A stretch of DNA of 41,015 nucleotides. Origin: JBASEY01 sp049652745. Its GTDB lineage: Bacteria; CSSED10-310. The stretch's first letter is position 1, and each line of letters opens with the position of its first letter. The notes under the pieces were generated by a model that was not told the origin of the DNA, did no database searches, and worked only from the letters and a program-made list of their open reading frames with translations. The stretch covers positions 1 to 41,015 of the forward strand of contig JBASEY010000009.1 of the NCBI GenBank assembly GCA_049652745.1, in the 5' to 3' direction. Position numbers and translations under genes: made by a program. This document shows, piece by piece, positions 24,845 to 31,971 of the stretch.

Positions 24845-25458
24845 GTGAAAAACAATCATCGGTATCCATTTTAACCGAAGGCTTATGGCGATCTAACCCT
24901 GTTCTGGTTCTTATTTTAGGCACGTGTCCGACTCTTGCGGTGACCAGCAGCGCATTAAACGGATTGGGAATGGGGTTGGCTACGACCTTTGTTTTGTTTA
25001 TGTCCAATGTTGCTATTTCATTGCTTCGGAACATTGTGCCGAAAAAAATGCGTATCCCATGTTTCATCGTCATCATTGCTTCGTTCGTCACGATCGTTGA
25101 AATGCTGATGCAGGCATATGCTCCTGCGTTATCGAAAGCGCTCGGTGTTTTCATTCCGCTGATTGTCGTCAATTGCATCGTTTTAGGCCGTGCAGAAGCA
25201 TTTGCGTACAAAAACGGCGTCTTTCACAGTTTTCTCGATGGTCTCGGCATGGGAATCGGGTTTTCACTCATGTTGTTTATTATGGGAAGCATCCGAGAAG
25301 TATTGGGAAACGGCACGCTTCTGGGCAACAGTATTTTTGGAGAAAACTTCAGTCCTATGCTGATCATGATCATGCCGCCGGGAGCGTTTTTAGCATTCGG
25401 ATATTTATTGGGGTTGGCCAATCGTATCAACCGGGCTCGAGCCCAAAAAGGAGCGTAA
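24841..25458 (+). CDS. rnfE: Rnf complex subunit E (membrane)
   Basis: 205-residue integral membrane subunit with about six helices, homologous to RnfA and NqrD. Family segments include LVLILGTCPTLAVTSSALNGLGMGLATTFVL, PLIVVNCIVLGRAEAFA and DGLGMGIGFSLMLFIMGSIREVLGNG. A cysteine in GTCPTLAV and one in VVNCIVLGRAEA match the positions that hold the membrane iron-sulfur centre between the RnfA and RnfE halves. Its ATG overlaps the rnfG stop (ATGA). rnfA starts three bases after its stop. Confidence 0.95.
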   Translation: MSEKQSSVSILTEGLWRSNPVLVLILGTCPTLAVTSSALNGLGMGLATTFVLFMSNVAISLLRNIVPKKMRIPCFIVIIASFVTIVEMLMQAYAPALSKALGVFIPLIVVNCIVLGRAEAFAYKNGVFHSFLDGLGMGIGFSLMLFIMGSIREVLGNGTLLGNSIFGENFSPMLIMIMPPGAFLAFGYLLGLANRINRARAQKGA

Positions 25459-25461
25459 ACC

Positions 25462-26049
25462 ATGACTGCCGGATATATTTTTACTTTCGTCATTTACGCC
25501 ATGCTGATCAACAATGTCGTGTTGATGCAGTTTCTGGGCATCTGTCCCTTCATCGGTGTTTCCAAAAAGCTGCAAACCGCATTGGGAATGGGTACTGCCG
25601 TCGTTTTCGTCATGGCATTATCCACGGCTATTACCTGGGCTATCAACGCCATGGTTTTAATACCTTTTAAGCTGGAATACTTGACGACGATCGCGTTCAT
25701 TTTGGTTATTGCAGCCCTGGTGCAATTCGTTGAAATTTTCATGAAGAAAATGATGCCGCCGCTTTATCGCAGCCTAGGAATTTTTCTTCCGTTGATTACC
25801 ACCAACTGCGCTATCCTTGGCACCGCTATCCTTGCTGTTCAGAAAAATTACGGTTTTTTTGAAGCCTTGATCTATGCCATTTCGACGGGAGTAGGTTTTT
25901 CGATCGCTATAGCCTTATTTGCAAGTATTCGCGAACGACTAGAAACAGCAAAAATTCCAGAAGTGTTGCAAGGGCCGGCTATTTCACTCATCACCGCAGG
26001 AATTTTATCCATGGCGTTCATGGGGTTTGCCGGCCTTGTAAAAATGTAA
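25462..26049 (+). CDS. rnfA: Rnf complex subunit A (membrane)
   Basis: 195-residue integral membrane subunit with about six helices, homologous to NqrE. It has LINNVVLMQFLGICPFIGVSKKLQTALGMG, the ITTNCAILGTAILA segment and the C-terminal ISLITAGILSMAFMGFAGL. Cysteines in FLGICPF and TTNCAIL are the conserved ligands of the intramembrane cluster shared with RnfE. It is the last gene of the operon and is followed by a weak terminator-like hairpin and a new promoter. Confidence 0.95.
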   Translation: MTAGYIFTFVIYAMLINNVVLMQFLGICPFIGVSKKLQTALGMGTAVVFVMALSTAITWAINAMVLIPFKLEYLTTIAFILVIAALVQFVEIFMKKMMPPLYRSLGIFLPLITTNCAILGTAILAVQKNYGFFEALIYAISTGVGFSIAIALFASIRERLETAKIPEVLQGPAISLITAGILSMAFMGFAGLVKM

Positions 26050-26065
26050 CTTTTCACCGGTTCTC

Positions 26066-26098
26066 AAAAAAGGGTCGCAAAATTAACTCTTTTTAAAA
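26066..26098 (+). terminator. Weak terminator-like hairpin after rnfA
   Basis: AAAAAGGGT (26067-26075) pairs with ACTCTTTTT (26086-26094) with one wobble around a 10-nt loop, and the right arm is itself T-rich. The stem is mostly A-T, so efficiency is uncertain. Confidence 0.4.
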
Positions 26099-26117
26099 AA
26101 GATTTGTTATTTACCTT

Positions 26118-26146
26118 TTGACAGCGAAATAATTTCATAATAGAAT
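26118..26146 (+). promoter_or_regulatory. Sigma-70 promoter of the TM2 gene
   Basis: TTGACA (26118-26123), a 17-bp spacer, then TAGAAT (26141-26146); only one base of the two boxes departs from consensus. CGGAGG follows about 8 bases before the ATG at 26199. Confidence 0.75.
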
Positions 26147-26198
26147 TTCTCAATGTAGTATCGTCTTATTATTTAACTCTTGATCGGAGGATTATCGT

Positions 26199-26543
26199 AT
26201 GAATGAAGAAAAAAATCAGAATCCAATAAACGGCCCTGTCTCCTATTCGCCGCCACCACCGGAAGCCCCGCCATTCGATCCGCAAAAGAAACTGCTTGCC
26301 GGTATTCTTGCAATTCTTGTTGGAGCGTTCGGCGTGCATAAGTTCATTCTTGGTTATCAAAAAGAAGGCTTTATCATGCTGGGAATCACGATTGTCGGTA
26401 TTTTGACATCTTGTTTCTTCATCGGATTTCTTGGACCGATGGCTACGGGAATTATTGGCTTGGTAGAAGGCATTATTTATCTGACAAAATCAGACCAGGA
26501 GTTTTACGACACCTATATTAAAAATCAGAAACCCTGGTTCTAA
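26199..26543 (+). CDS. TM2-domain membrane protein
   Basis: 114 residues. A proline-rich cytosolic N-terminus (SYSPPPPEAPPFDP) leads into a TM2 domain: KKLLAGILAILVGAFGVHKFILGYQKEG and a second helix pair ending in IIGLVEGIIYLTKSDQEF. TM2 proteins are small two-helix proteins of unclear biochemical role. A good promoter and Shine-Dalgarno precede it. A DUF2752 gene starts 26 bases downstream; the two families commonly occur together, so they likely form one unit. Confidence 0.9.
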   Translation: MNEEKNQNPINGPVSYSPPPPEAPPFDPQKKLLAGILAILVGAFGVHKFILGYQKEGFIMLGITIVGILTSCFFIGFLGPMATGIIGLVEGIIYLTKSDQEFYDTYIKNQKPWF

Positions 26544-26569
26544 CAATTCACGATATCTCGGATACTTTT

Positions 26570-26992
26570 ATGCCTGCCGCCCCTAAGCCGGTTTCACCGC
26601 AAAAGGGCGGTTTGCTTTGGGCTAGAATTATAGTTTTTCTCCTGATTCTCGGCGCAACTGGAATTATGCTCACTTTCCCCAATGTGCCGGCGCCCTTCGA
26701 TCGTTGCCAAATTTTGTATTTCACAGGATATCCATGTCCTGCTTGTGGAATTACACGCGGTTTATACGCTTTGATACACGGTCAATTCAAAGATGCTTTT
26801 ATCGTTTACCCTTTCGCCTATCCTGTAGCATTTGGTATTGTGATCGCTGTCATTGGTATCTTTTTACCGAATCGGTTATGGAAACGACTTATGGACATCC
26901 GATGGATTTCATGGTCATTGGGGATCGGGACTGCAACAACCATTTTGGGAATACTGATTTGTTGGTTTCTACGATTGTTGCAAGCCGGATAA
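26570..26992 (+). CDS. DUF2752 membrane protein
   Basis: 140 residues with three hydrophobic segments (about 15-35, 80-100 and 112-135). The family signature CPACGITRGLYALIHGQFKDAF (about 51-72) corresponds to the CPxCGxTR...G motif of DUF2752; the two cysteines could bind a metal or form a disulfide near the membrane surface. Function unknown. It is probably translated from the TM2 transcript; its own ribosome-binding site is weak. Confidence 0.85.
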   Translation: MPAAPKPVSPQKGGLLWARIIVFLLILGATGIMLTFPNVPAPFDRCQILYFTGYPCPACGITRGLYALIHGQFKDAFIVYPFAYPVAFGIVIAVIGIFLPNRLWKRLMDIRWISWSLGIGTATTILGILICWFLRLLQAG

Positions 26993-27271
26993 TGATACCA
27001 ATCCGATATCTTAAAAAAATAACGATTGTGTTCAAAAAGCTTTATCGTAACACGCTTTCATATATAGATGCCGATTGAATATTTTCGAAACAACACCTTT
27101 TTTATTCTATATTAAACAGAATGCTATACGGCTCCCCAAAAAACAACCCGATGTTTCACAGATCAATCAACCAGCTTTGTCAATAAAAACGATAAAACAA
27201 CTGGGTTTACTCTGGCCAAGAACCGAATTTTTTCTTAATAAAGGAAAAAAGTTTTTACAGGGGGCTATTTA
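26993..27271. other. Gap with no recognised feature
   Basis: 279 AT-rich bases between converging genes. A 77-codon frame beginning with TTG at 27075 overlaps the end of the next gene and lacks a ribosome-binding site, so it is not called. No clear terminator was seen. Confidence 0.5.
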
Positions 27272-28183
27272 TCAATCGGCTAATAAACAACCACAAGCTA
27301 TACAATAGTATTTTGATTTAGCGCTCTCGCTACGAGACATCACAATGACAGGGTTTGTCGTGCCTTGTATCAAACCGCCCAGTTCACCGCCGGCGAACAG
27401 CATCAAACCTTTATAAAAGGTATTCGAGGCTTCGATCGATGGGAAGATCAAGACATCGGCATCTCCGGCAATAGGCGTATCGACGCCTTTGATATCCACA
27501 CTTTGTGGGTCACAAGCCAAGAAAACATCCAGAGGTCCATCCACGATGCAATTCTTTATTTGTCCTCTTGCCGCCATCTGCACGATAACCGCATAGTCGG
27601 TGTGGCTCGGGAAATGTAGGCTGATTTTTTCCACTGCGCTCAACAGGGCAACTTTCGGTGTCTCAATTCCAAAACGACGAGCCATATCGACGGCGTATTT
27701 GACCATTTGAATTTTTTGATCCAAGTCAGGAAAGGGCAACACAGCCGTATCGGTAACAAAAAGCAATTTACGATATTGGGGTATTTCTATCGCACAGACG
27801 TAGGTCATCACCGCTTTCGGCAGCAGCAAGCCTTCTGTTTTATCCATGACAGCCTTCAGAAACAGGTCGGTGCCGATCAATCCTTTCATCAGGATATCCG
27901 CATCACCATTGCGCACCATTCGCACGGCGGTCGACGCCGCCTCTACGTCACCGGCCACATCAACAAGTCTAAAATTATCCGGGGATTCGCCGGCTTTCGA
28001 TATTACAGTTTCTATATGATGAACATTTCCAACCATGATCGCTTCGGCAATGCCATCACGAACGGCTTGAGAAATCGCTCCGATGGTGTTTTCGTCTTCA
28101 GCCTTTGCGACAGCGATTCGTCTGCGCACACCCGTTTTTTTGACGTGCCGCGCCAATTGATCGAGACTAAGGATGGGCTCCAT
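27272..28183 (-). CDS. Phosphate butyryl/acetyltransferase-family enzyme, second of a tandem pair
   Basis: 303-residue member of the phosphate acetyl/butyryltransferase family, which exchanges CoA of acyl-CoA with phosphate to give acyl-phosphate. Characteristic stretches: AVRDGIAEAIMVGN, DILMKGLIGTDLFLKAVMD, VTDTAVLPFPDLDQKIQMV, ARGQIKNCIVDGPLDVFLACDP and PIAGDADVLIFPSIEASNTFYKGL. The C-terminal SRSESAKSKYYCIA matches the phosphate/CoA-contact region. Its length and lack of extra domains fit Ptb better than Pta. ATG at 28183 is chosen; an in-frame TTG at 28204 overlaps the stop of the upstream paralogue. No acyl kinase follows. Chain-length preference cannot be read from sequence. Confidence 0.88.
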   Translation of the reverse strand: MEPILSLDQLARHVKKTGVRRRIAVAKAEDENTIGAISQAVRDGIAEAIMVGNVHHIETVISKAGESPDNFRLVDVAGDVEAASTAVRMVRNGDADILMKGLIGTDLFLKAVMDKTEGLLLPKAVMTYVCAIEIPQYRKLLFVTDTAVLPFPDLDQKIQMVKYAVDMARRFGIETPKVALLSAVEKISLHFPSHTDYAVIVQMAARGQIKNCIVDGPLDVFLACDPQSVDIKGVDTPIAGDADVLIFPSIEASNTFYKGLMLFAGGELGGLIQGTTNPVIVMSRSESAKSKYYCIACGCLLAD

Positions 28184-28200
28184 TAAATGTACCCTGAAAA

Positions 28201-29106
28201 TCAACTGACCATCGCGGCGAGAGCGATTGAGTAGAGCTTCGTTTTTACCGAGTCACCTCGCGAAGACAACACCGCCGGCTTGCGGGCTCCGACGACGATA
28301 GCACCAAGCTCGGATTGCGCGAGTTTAGTATTGACTTTGTAAAATACGTTTCCGGCTTCGATATTATGGAACAACATGCAGTCGGCATCACCGGCTACCG
28401 GGCTTTTAATGCCTTTTATTTGGACGCTTTCCATATCGACAGCCAGGTCAACCGCCATTGGGCCGTCCACGATGCAATTCTTGATCTGTCCACGAGCCGC
28501 CATTTGTGTCAATATCGCAGCATCAACACAGGATTGCATTTTGGGATTCATCTGTTCAGTTGCGGCTATCACAGCAACTTTCGGTGTATCGATACCCAAT
28601 TTTCTGGCGGTTTGGACCAGATAGTTGAGCATAGCAATTTTTTGCTTTAAATCAGGATCGGGAATGATAGCGACATCGGCAACGATCATCAGTTTGTGAT
28701 AGTTGGGATTTTCCATGACAGTGACATGGCTCAAAATAGCGTTAGGGTCCATCAAACCATTTTCTTTGTTCAAAATAGCCCGCATGTATTGATCCGTACT
28801 GACAAGTCCCTTCATCAACACATCGCCCTCGCCGAGATTGATCAATTCGACTGCTTTTGCAGCAGCGGCCTGCCCATTGGGTTCATGGACGATTTTGAAT
28901 CTACCGATATCGATATTCTCCTGTTCACATACACTTTTAATGACTGATTTGTCGCCGACAAGAGTGCCTTCTACGATTCCCAGCGAAATGGCCTCATTGA
29001 CCGCTTCAATGGTGTGTGAATCGTTGGCATATGCTGCAACAAGACGTTTTTTGGGGTTGTTTTTCAAAACATCGAACATTTGATCCAATTTTCTTATCGC
29101 TTCCAT
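28201..29106 (-). CDS. Phosphate butyryl/acetyltransferase-family enzyme, first of a tandem pair
   Basis: 301-residue paralogue of the downstream gene with the same family layout: GDVLMKGLVSTDQYMRAIL, ADVAIIPDPDLKQKIAML, KVAVIAATEQMNPKMQSC, GQIKNCIVDGPMAVDLAVD, SPVAGDADCMLFHNIEAGNVFYK and SRGDSVKTKLYSIALA. It resembles classical phosphate butyryltransferase slightly more closely than its neighbour does (TEQMNPKMQSCVDAA). AAGGAG lies 8 bases before the ATG. The downstream copy starts 17 bases after its stop, so both are likely made together and might form a heteromer or act on different acyl-CoAs. The Rnf operon lies about 2.2 kb away on the other strand. Confidence 0.9.
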   Translation of the reverse strand: MEAIRKLDQMFDVLKNNPKKRLVAAYANDSHTIEAVNEAISLGIVEGTLVGDKSVIKSVCEQENIDIGRFKIVHEPNGQAAAAKAVELINLGEGDVLMKGLVSTDQYMRAILNKENGLMDPNAILSHVTVMENPNYHKLMIVADVAIIPDPDLKQKIAMLNYLVQTARKLGIDTPKVAVIAATEQMNPKMQSCVDAAILTQMAARGQIKNCIVDGPMAVDLAVDMESVQIKGIKSPVAGDADCMLFHNIEAGNVFYKVNTKLAQSELGAIVVGARKPAVLSSRGDSVKTKLYSIALAAMVS

Positions 29107-29198
29107 TTATAAAACTCCTTCCCGCATCACAACTGCAATAATTAAAACAAAACCGCCGAAAATTGTAGCGCTCCACCACGAAATATACAAGTATGATT

Positions 29199-29265
29199 CA
29201 AGGGACAGACTCCTGTAACTTTGAATAACTCATTGAAAGTAAATTTGGTGACAGACAACTGGAAA
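29199..29265 (+). repeat. GACAGAC composite repeat, full copy C
   Basis: Reads AGGGACAGACTCCTGTAACT, then a 10-base near-duplication (TTGAATAACT) and CATTGAAAGTAAAT, then TTGGTGACAGACAACTGGAA. The short internal duplication separates the two GACAGAC motifs by about ten more bases than in copy A. Confidence 0.85.
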
Positions 29266-29352
29266 CGGGGAGATATGTGGCGGAAGTCAAAATCTAAAGT
29301 AATTTTCCTACCATTAAGATATCTTATCAAACATGGATCAACCGAAATCCTC

Positions 29353-29445
29353 AACCGGAAACCAGAAAATAGAAATCAGGAACCGTATTTCGCGTCAGAA
29401 GAATGCTATGCCAGGAATCCAGAACCAGAAGCTAGGAACCGCACT
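29353..29445. repeat. Two five-unit 7-nt-phased tracts
   Basis: 29353-29387 divides into AACCGGA, AACCAGA, AAATAGA, AATCAGG and AACCGTA. 29411-29445 divides into CCAGGAA, TCCAGAA, CCAGAAG, CTAGGAA and CCGCACT. A 23-bp spacer separates them. Confidence 0.8.
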
Positions 29446-29471
29446 CGAAGGGCGCCGTTCTGCACTTAAAT

Positions 29472-29489
29472 TAGGGGGCAGACTTCTGA
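29472..29489 (+). repeat. Half copy of the GACAGAC repeat
   Basis: TAGGGGGCAGACTTCTGA, a variant with GGCAGAC, directly follows the heptad tract and ends 6 bases before the ATG at 29496. Confidence 0.65.
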
Positions 29490-29495
29490 AAGGAG

Positions 29496-30266
29496 ATGAA
29501 CCACTCTAACACCAATCCTTCTAAAACAAGATCGTTGCCTGATGACAGCATATTGGATATTATTTTAGGCTCCAGGATGTTGCCTGGCATTGAGGAGAGA
29601 TCTTTGCATTCTGATCCATCGTTCCCGATTTCACACGTCGATCCATTAATCGGAGTCGTGCTGCCGATACGCCTGGCCTGTTGTCCCATAACACTTAACC
29701 CGCTTCAGCCCGATATCCATCTGGAAGTACATCAGTTTGATGCTGTCAACAAATCGCTGATTCATTCTTTAGCCATACAATCATACGGCCCTATTCTACT
29801 TGGACAAAAAGAAACCATCGAATCCCACAGGCAATGGACTCATAAATCACGAGTATTTCGGTCGGAAAAGCACTGGTTGAGTATTGATAACCATCTGATC
29901 CATATATATTTAAGAAACATTCGTAATTTCAATGATTCTAGTCCGATCACCCTGGATTTTGTGGAAATGTCGTTTCCGCTCAACCCTTCTCCGACAGCAG
30001 AATATTCAAGAACCGTGCGGTATTTTCAGGGTGATTACACTGCCAATGAAACCTATATCGATACGTTCTTGGGTTTTTATTCATTGAAGCTCGATGATCA
30101 GGTCTATCGATGTGTTAAACTTACTACCACTCGCAATGACAAACCCGGCCACCGTGTCGACACTTTTATCGACACCTTGTCAGGCTTTGTTGTCTATACC
30201 GAAATTTTTAAAGGAAACTCCCTTTTTGCTGTACAACGTGTCTCCCTCAACTATCAACAAGAATAA
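29496..30266 (+). CDS. Hypothetical protein flanked by repeats
   Basis: 256 residues, family not recognised. No signal peptide or membrane helix is seen. The middle and C-terminal parts look like beta-strand-rich globular sequence (SPITLDFVEMSFPLNP; YFQGDYTANETYIDTFLGFYSLKLDDQVYRCVKLTTT; DTLSGFVVYTEIFKGN). The N-terminus is polar. The start is uncertain: AGGAG directly abuts the ATG, which is too close for a normal Shine-Dalgarno, and an in-frame stop at 29487 rules out an earlier start. TTG codons 14 and 20 are alternatives. Repeat elements in the same orientation lie on both sides (29199-29489 and 30273-30327). It points away from the Ptb pair and stands alone. Confidence 0.65.
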   Translation: MNHSNTNPSKTRSLPDDSILDIILGSRMLPGIEERSLHSDPSFPISHVDPLIGVVLPIRLACCPITLNPLQPDIHLEVHQFDAVNKSLIHSLAIQSYGPILLGQKETIESHRQWTHKSRVFRSEKHWLSIDNHLIHIYLRNIRNFNDSSPITLDFVEMSFPLNPSPTAEYSRTVRYFQGDYTANETYIDTFLGFYSLKLDDQVYRCVKLTTTRNDKPGHRVDTFIDTLSGFVVYTEIFKGNSLFAVQRVSLNYQQE

Positions 30267-30272
30267 CACGAA

Positions 30273-30327
30273 ACTGGGGACAGACTTCTATAACTCGTTG
30301 AAATTAAATTGGACAGACAACTGTAAA
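30273..30327 (+). repeat. GACAGAC composite repeat, full copy D
   Basis: Reads ACTGGGGACAGACTTCTA, then TAACTCGTTGAAATTAAAT, then TGGACAGACAACTGTAAA. It is slightly shortened at the second motif. It lies 7 bases past the stop of the hypothetical gene. Confidence 0.8.
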
Positions 30328-30393
30328 ATAACATTTAAAATAACATTAGATAAGTAAAACTGAGAGCTATTAAAAATAAAGCCCCGGAAACGA

Positions 30394-31929
30394 TTAACGT
30401 TCTTTTGCCCAAATCGTGTAATGATCGCTTTGGTAAACGATATGCATATTTTTCGAGAGTAAAAAAGCATCGTCTAAAGGGAGTTCGTAATTCGGCTGAA
30501 CAGCACCAACTTTATTCATAGCAAACGCCGTTTCCACCAGCGGCATCCAATACCGATGCGACTTCATCCTTATTTCACCAAATGGCAATTTTGACAATGT
30601 CCGGACAGCATCACGATACTCACCGCGCTCCATCATCTGCTGCATCCACAAAATCAAACCCCAGTTGTCCTTGAATCTGACGACCTTGATACGTTGAGCC
30701 TCCAAGCCAATAAAAGGATCGGAAATAATCCAATCATCCTCCGCCGTATTGTCGCGGATCGCTTTTCCAACTTCCGATATTTCTGTTCTAGAGATACCGG
30801 AAAACCCGTAATGTTCCGTCGAGCCGGTTCCCACAAGACCTTTTGGTAAATATAACTGAGCTCCCAAAACCCCTATAAGGATTGTCATCAGCGAGGCCAA
30901 CACAGACCAATTGCCGCGAAGGTTGTTCGAATTCGTTGTCTCCAGATGATCATCCTTTTTCTTGGTCTTACGTTGCAAAAACTCCATCACTCCAGCCAAA
31001 AACATGCCCGAAAGAAGAGCTGCAGCGGGAAGTGTCGATAAAAGGTAATGAGGCCAAAAAGCACCTGATACAACCCAGAAAAAAACCAAATCTGCCGCAA
31101 TCATAGCCGGCCATAACCAATTCCAGTCCGATTGGAGCCTGCGTAAAAACCATAATCCAGCCAACATCGGCGGCACCATGAACCCCAATTCTCCCCAAGT
31201 CCAATAGGCTTTAATATACCATGGCGCGACGAAGCCTTTGATAAAATGGAACCAGAAAATCTGATCCATATACAAACGCCCAAAAGCCAGTGAGTATCCT
31301 ACCGATATCAAGCCTGCAAAAAAGGCGAAACCGCACAAAAGGTGAAAAGCGCGGCGCCATTCTTTTCGAACAAACCCCAAAAACACCAGGATGACGGCAA
31401 AAGAGACTATTGCCGTCTGTTTGCAGCCAAATCCGAAACCCATAAGCAACCCAGCCGAAAGAAATGACGATTTATCGGATTTTTTTCGGGTCATTAAATC
31501 CAGCGCTAGAAAGATCGCCAATGTTGCGAAGGTTTCACGTTCAAAAACATGGTATCTGAATACCAGAAAATGCCAGGAATAGAACATGGCGGCGGCGATG
31601 CCTGCTGCTGCAGAGTAAAACCTTTCGCCCAATCTGACAAGAATGATTGCCGTAACACAATAGGCGATAGCAGACATTATTTCCGGTATTCTGTAGGTGA
31701 CATTAAAAATTGAGTATAACACGGCAATGAGCGACTCCAACAAAGGCGGGTTGACCTGCGCAAAATCTGCAAAAGGAACCATACCCTTCATTATAAGGAA
31801 TGCGCCGTAAATATAATTGGGATCCTCGATGTGCACCTGTGGCGCAGCCAGCCGCAGCAAACGCGGCAAAACGATGAGTGTGCCGACGAAGAGCCATATG
31901 ATTTTCGAGATCGATCGATTAGATGTCAC
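30394..31929 (-). CDS. GT39/ArnT-like membrane glycosyltransferase
   Basis: 511 residues with around ten hydrophobic helices, resembling polyprenyl-phosphate-sugar-dependent transferases of the PMT/ArnT (GT39-like) group. The first outer loop carries HIEDPNYIYGAFLIMKGMVPFADFAQVNPPL; acidic residues here (E35, D36) are where these enzymes place catalytic or metal-binding residues. A soluble C-terminal part (about 400-511) faces outside. It probably transfers a lipid-linked sugar to an envelope component; acceptor unknown. The start is GTG at 31929 with a weak GAAGATGG site. The Lon-type gene ends 42 bases upstream on the same strand, so read-through is possible. Confidence 0.8.
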   Translation of the reverse strand: MTSNRSISKIIWLFVGTLIVLPRLLRLAAPQVHIEDPNYIYGAFLIMKGMVPFADFAQVNPPLLESLIAVLYSIFNVTYRIPEIMSAIAYCVTAIILVRLGERFYSAAAGIAAAMFYSWHFLVFRYHVFERETFATLAIFLALDLMTRKKSDKSSFLSAGLLMGFGFGCKQTAIVSFAVILVFLGFVRKEWRRAFHLLCGFAFFAGLISVGYSLAFGRLYMDQIFWFHFIKGFVAPWYIKAYWTWGELGFMVPPMLAGLWFLRRLQSDWNWLWPAMIAADLVFFWVVSGAFWPHYLLSTLPAAALLSGMFLAGVMEFLQRKTKKKDDHLETTNSNNLRGNWSVLASLMTILIGVLGAQLYLPKGLVGTGSTEHYGFSGISRTEISEVGKAIRDNTAEDDWIISDPFIGLEAQRIKVVRFKDNWGLILWMQQMMERGEYRDAVRTLSKLPFGEIRMKSHRYWMPLVETAFAMNKVGAVQPNYELPLDDAFLLSKNMHIVYQSDHYTIWAKER

Positions 31930-31971
31930 AATGATTTTCCATCTTCAATCTTTTTAAAACATTCGCTTTTA

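Larger units (their letters stand above)
29107..29495. other. Repeat-filled gap between divergent genes
   Basis: These 389 bp hold full repeat copy C (29199-29265), two 7-nt-phased tracts (29353-29387 and 29411-29445) and a half-motif at 29472-29489. 29107-29198 should hold the promoter of the Ptb pair, but no clear boxes are seen. Confidence 0.6.

Noticed and set aside
27075..27308. 77-codon open frame between DUF2752 and Ptb genes
   Set aside because: TTG start without a ribosome-binding site, composition of AT-rich intergenic DNA, and overlap with the 3' end of the Ptb-family gene.
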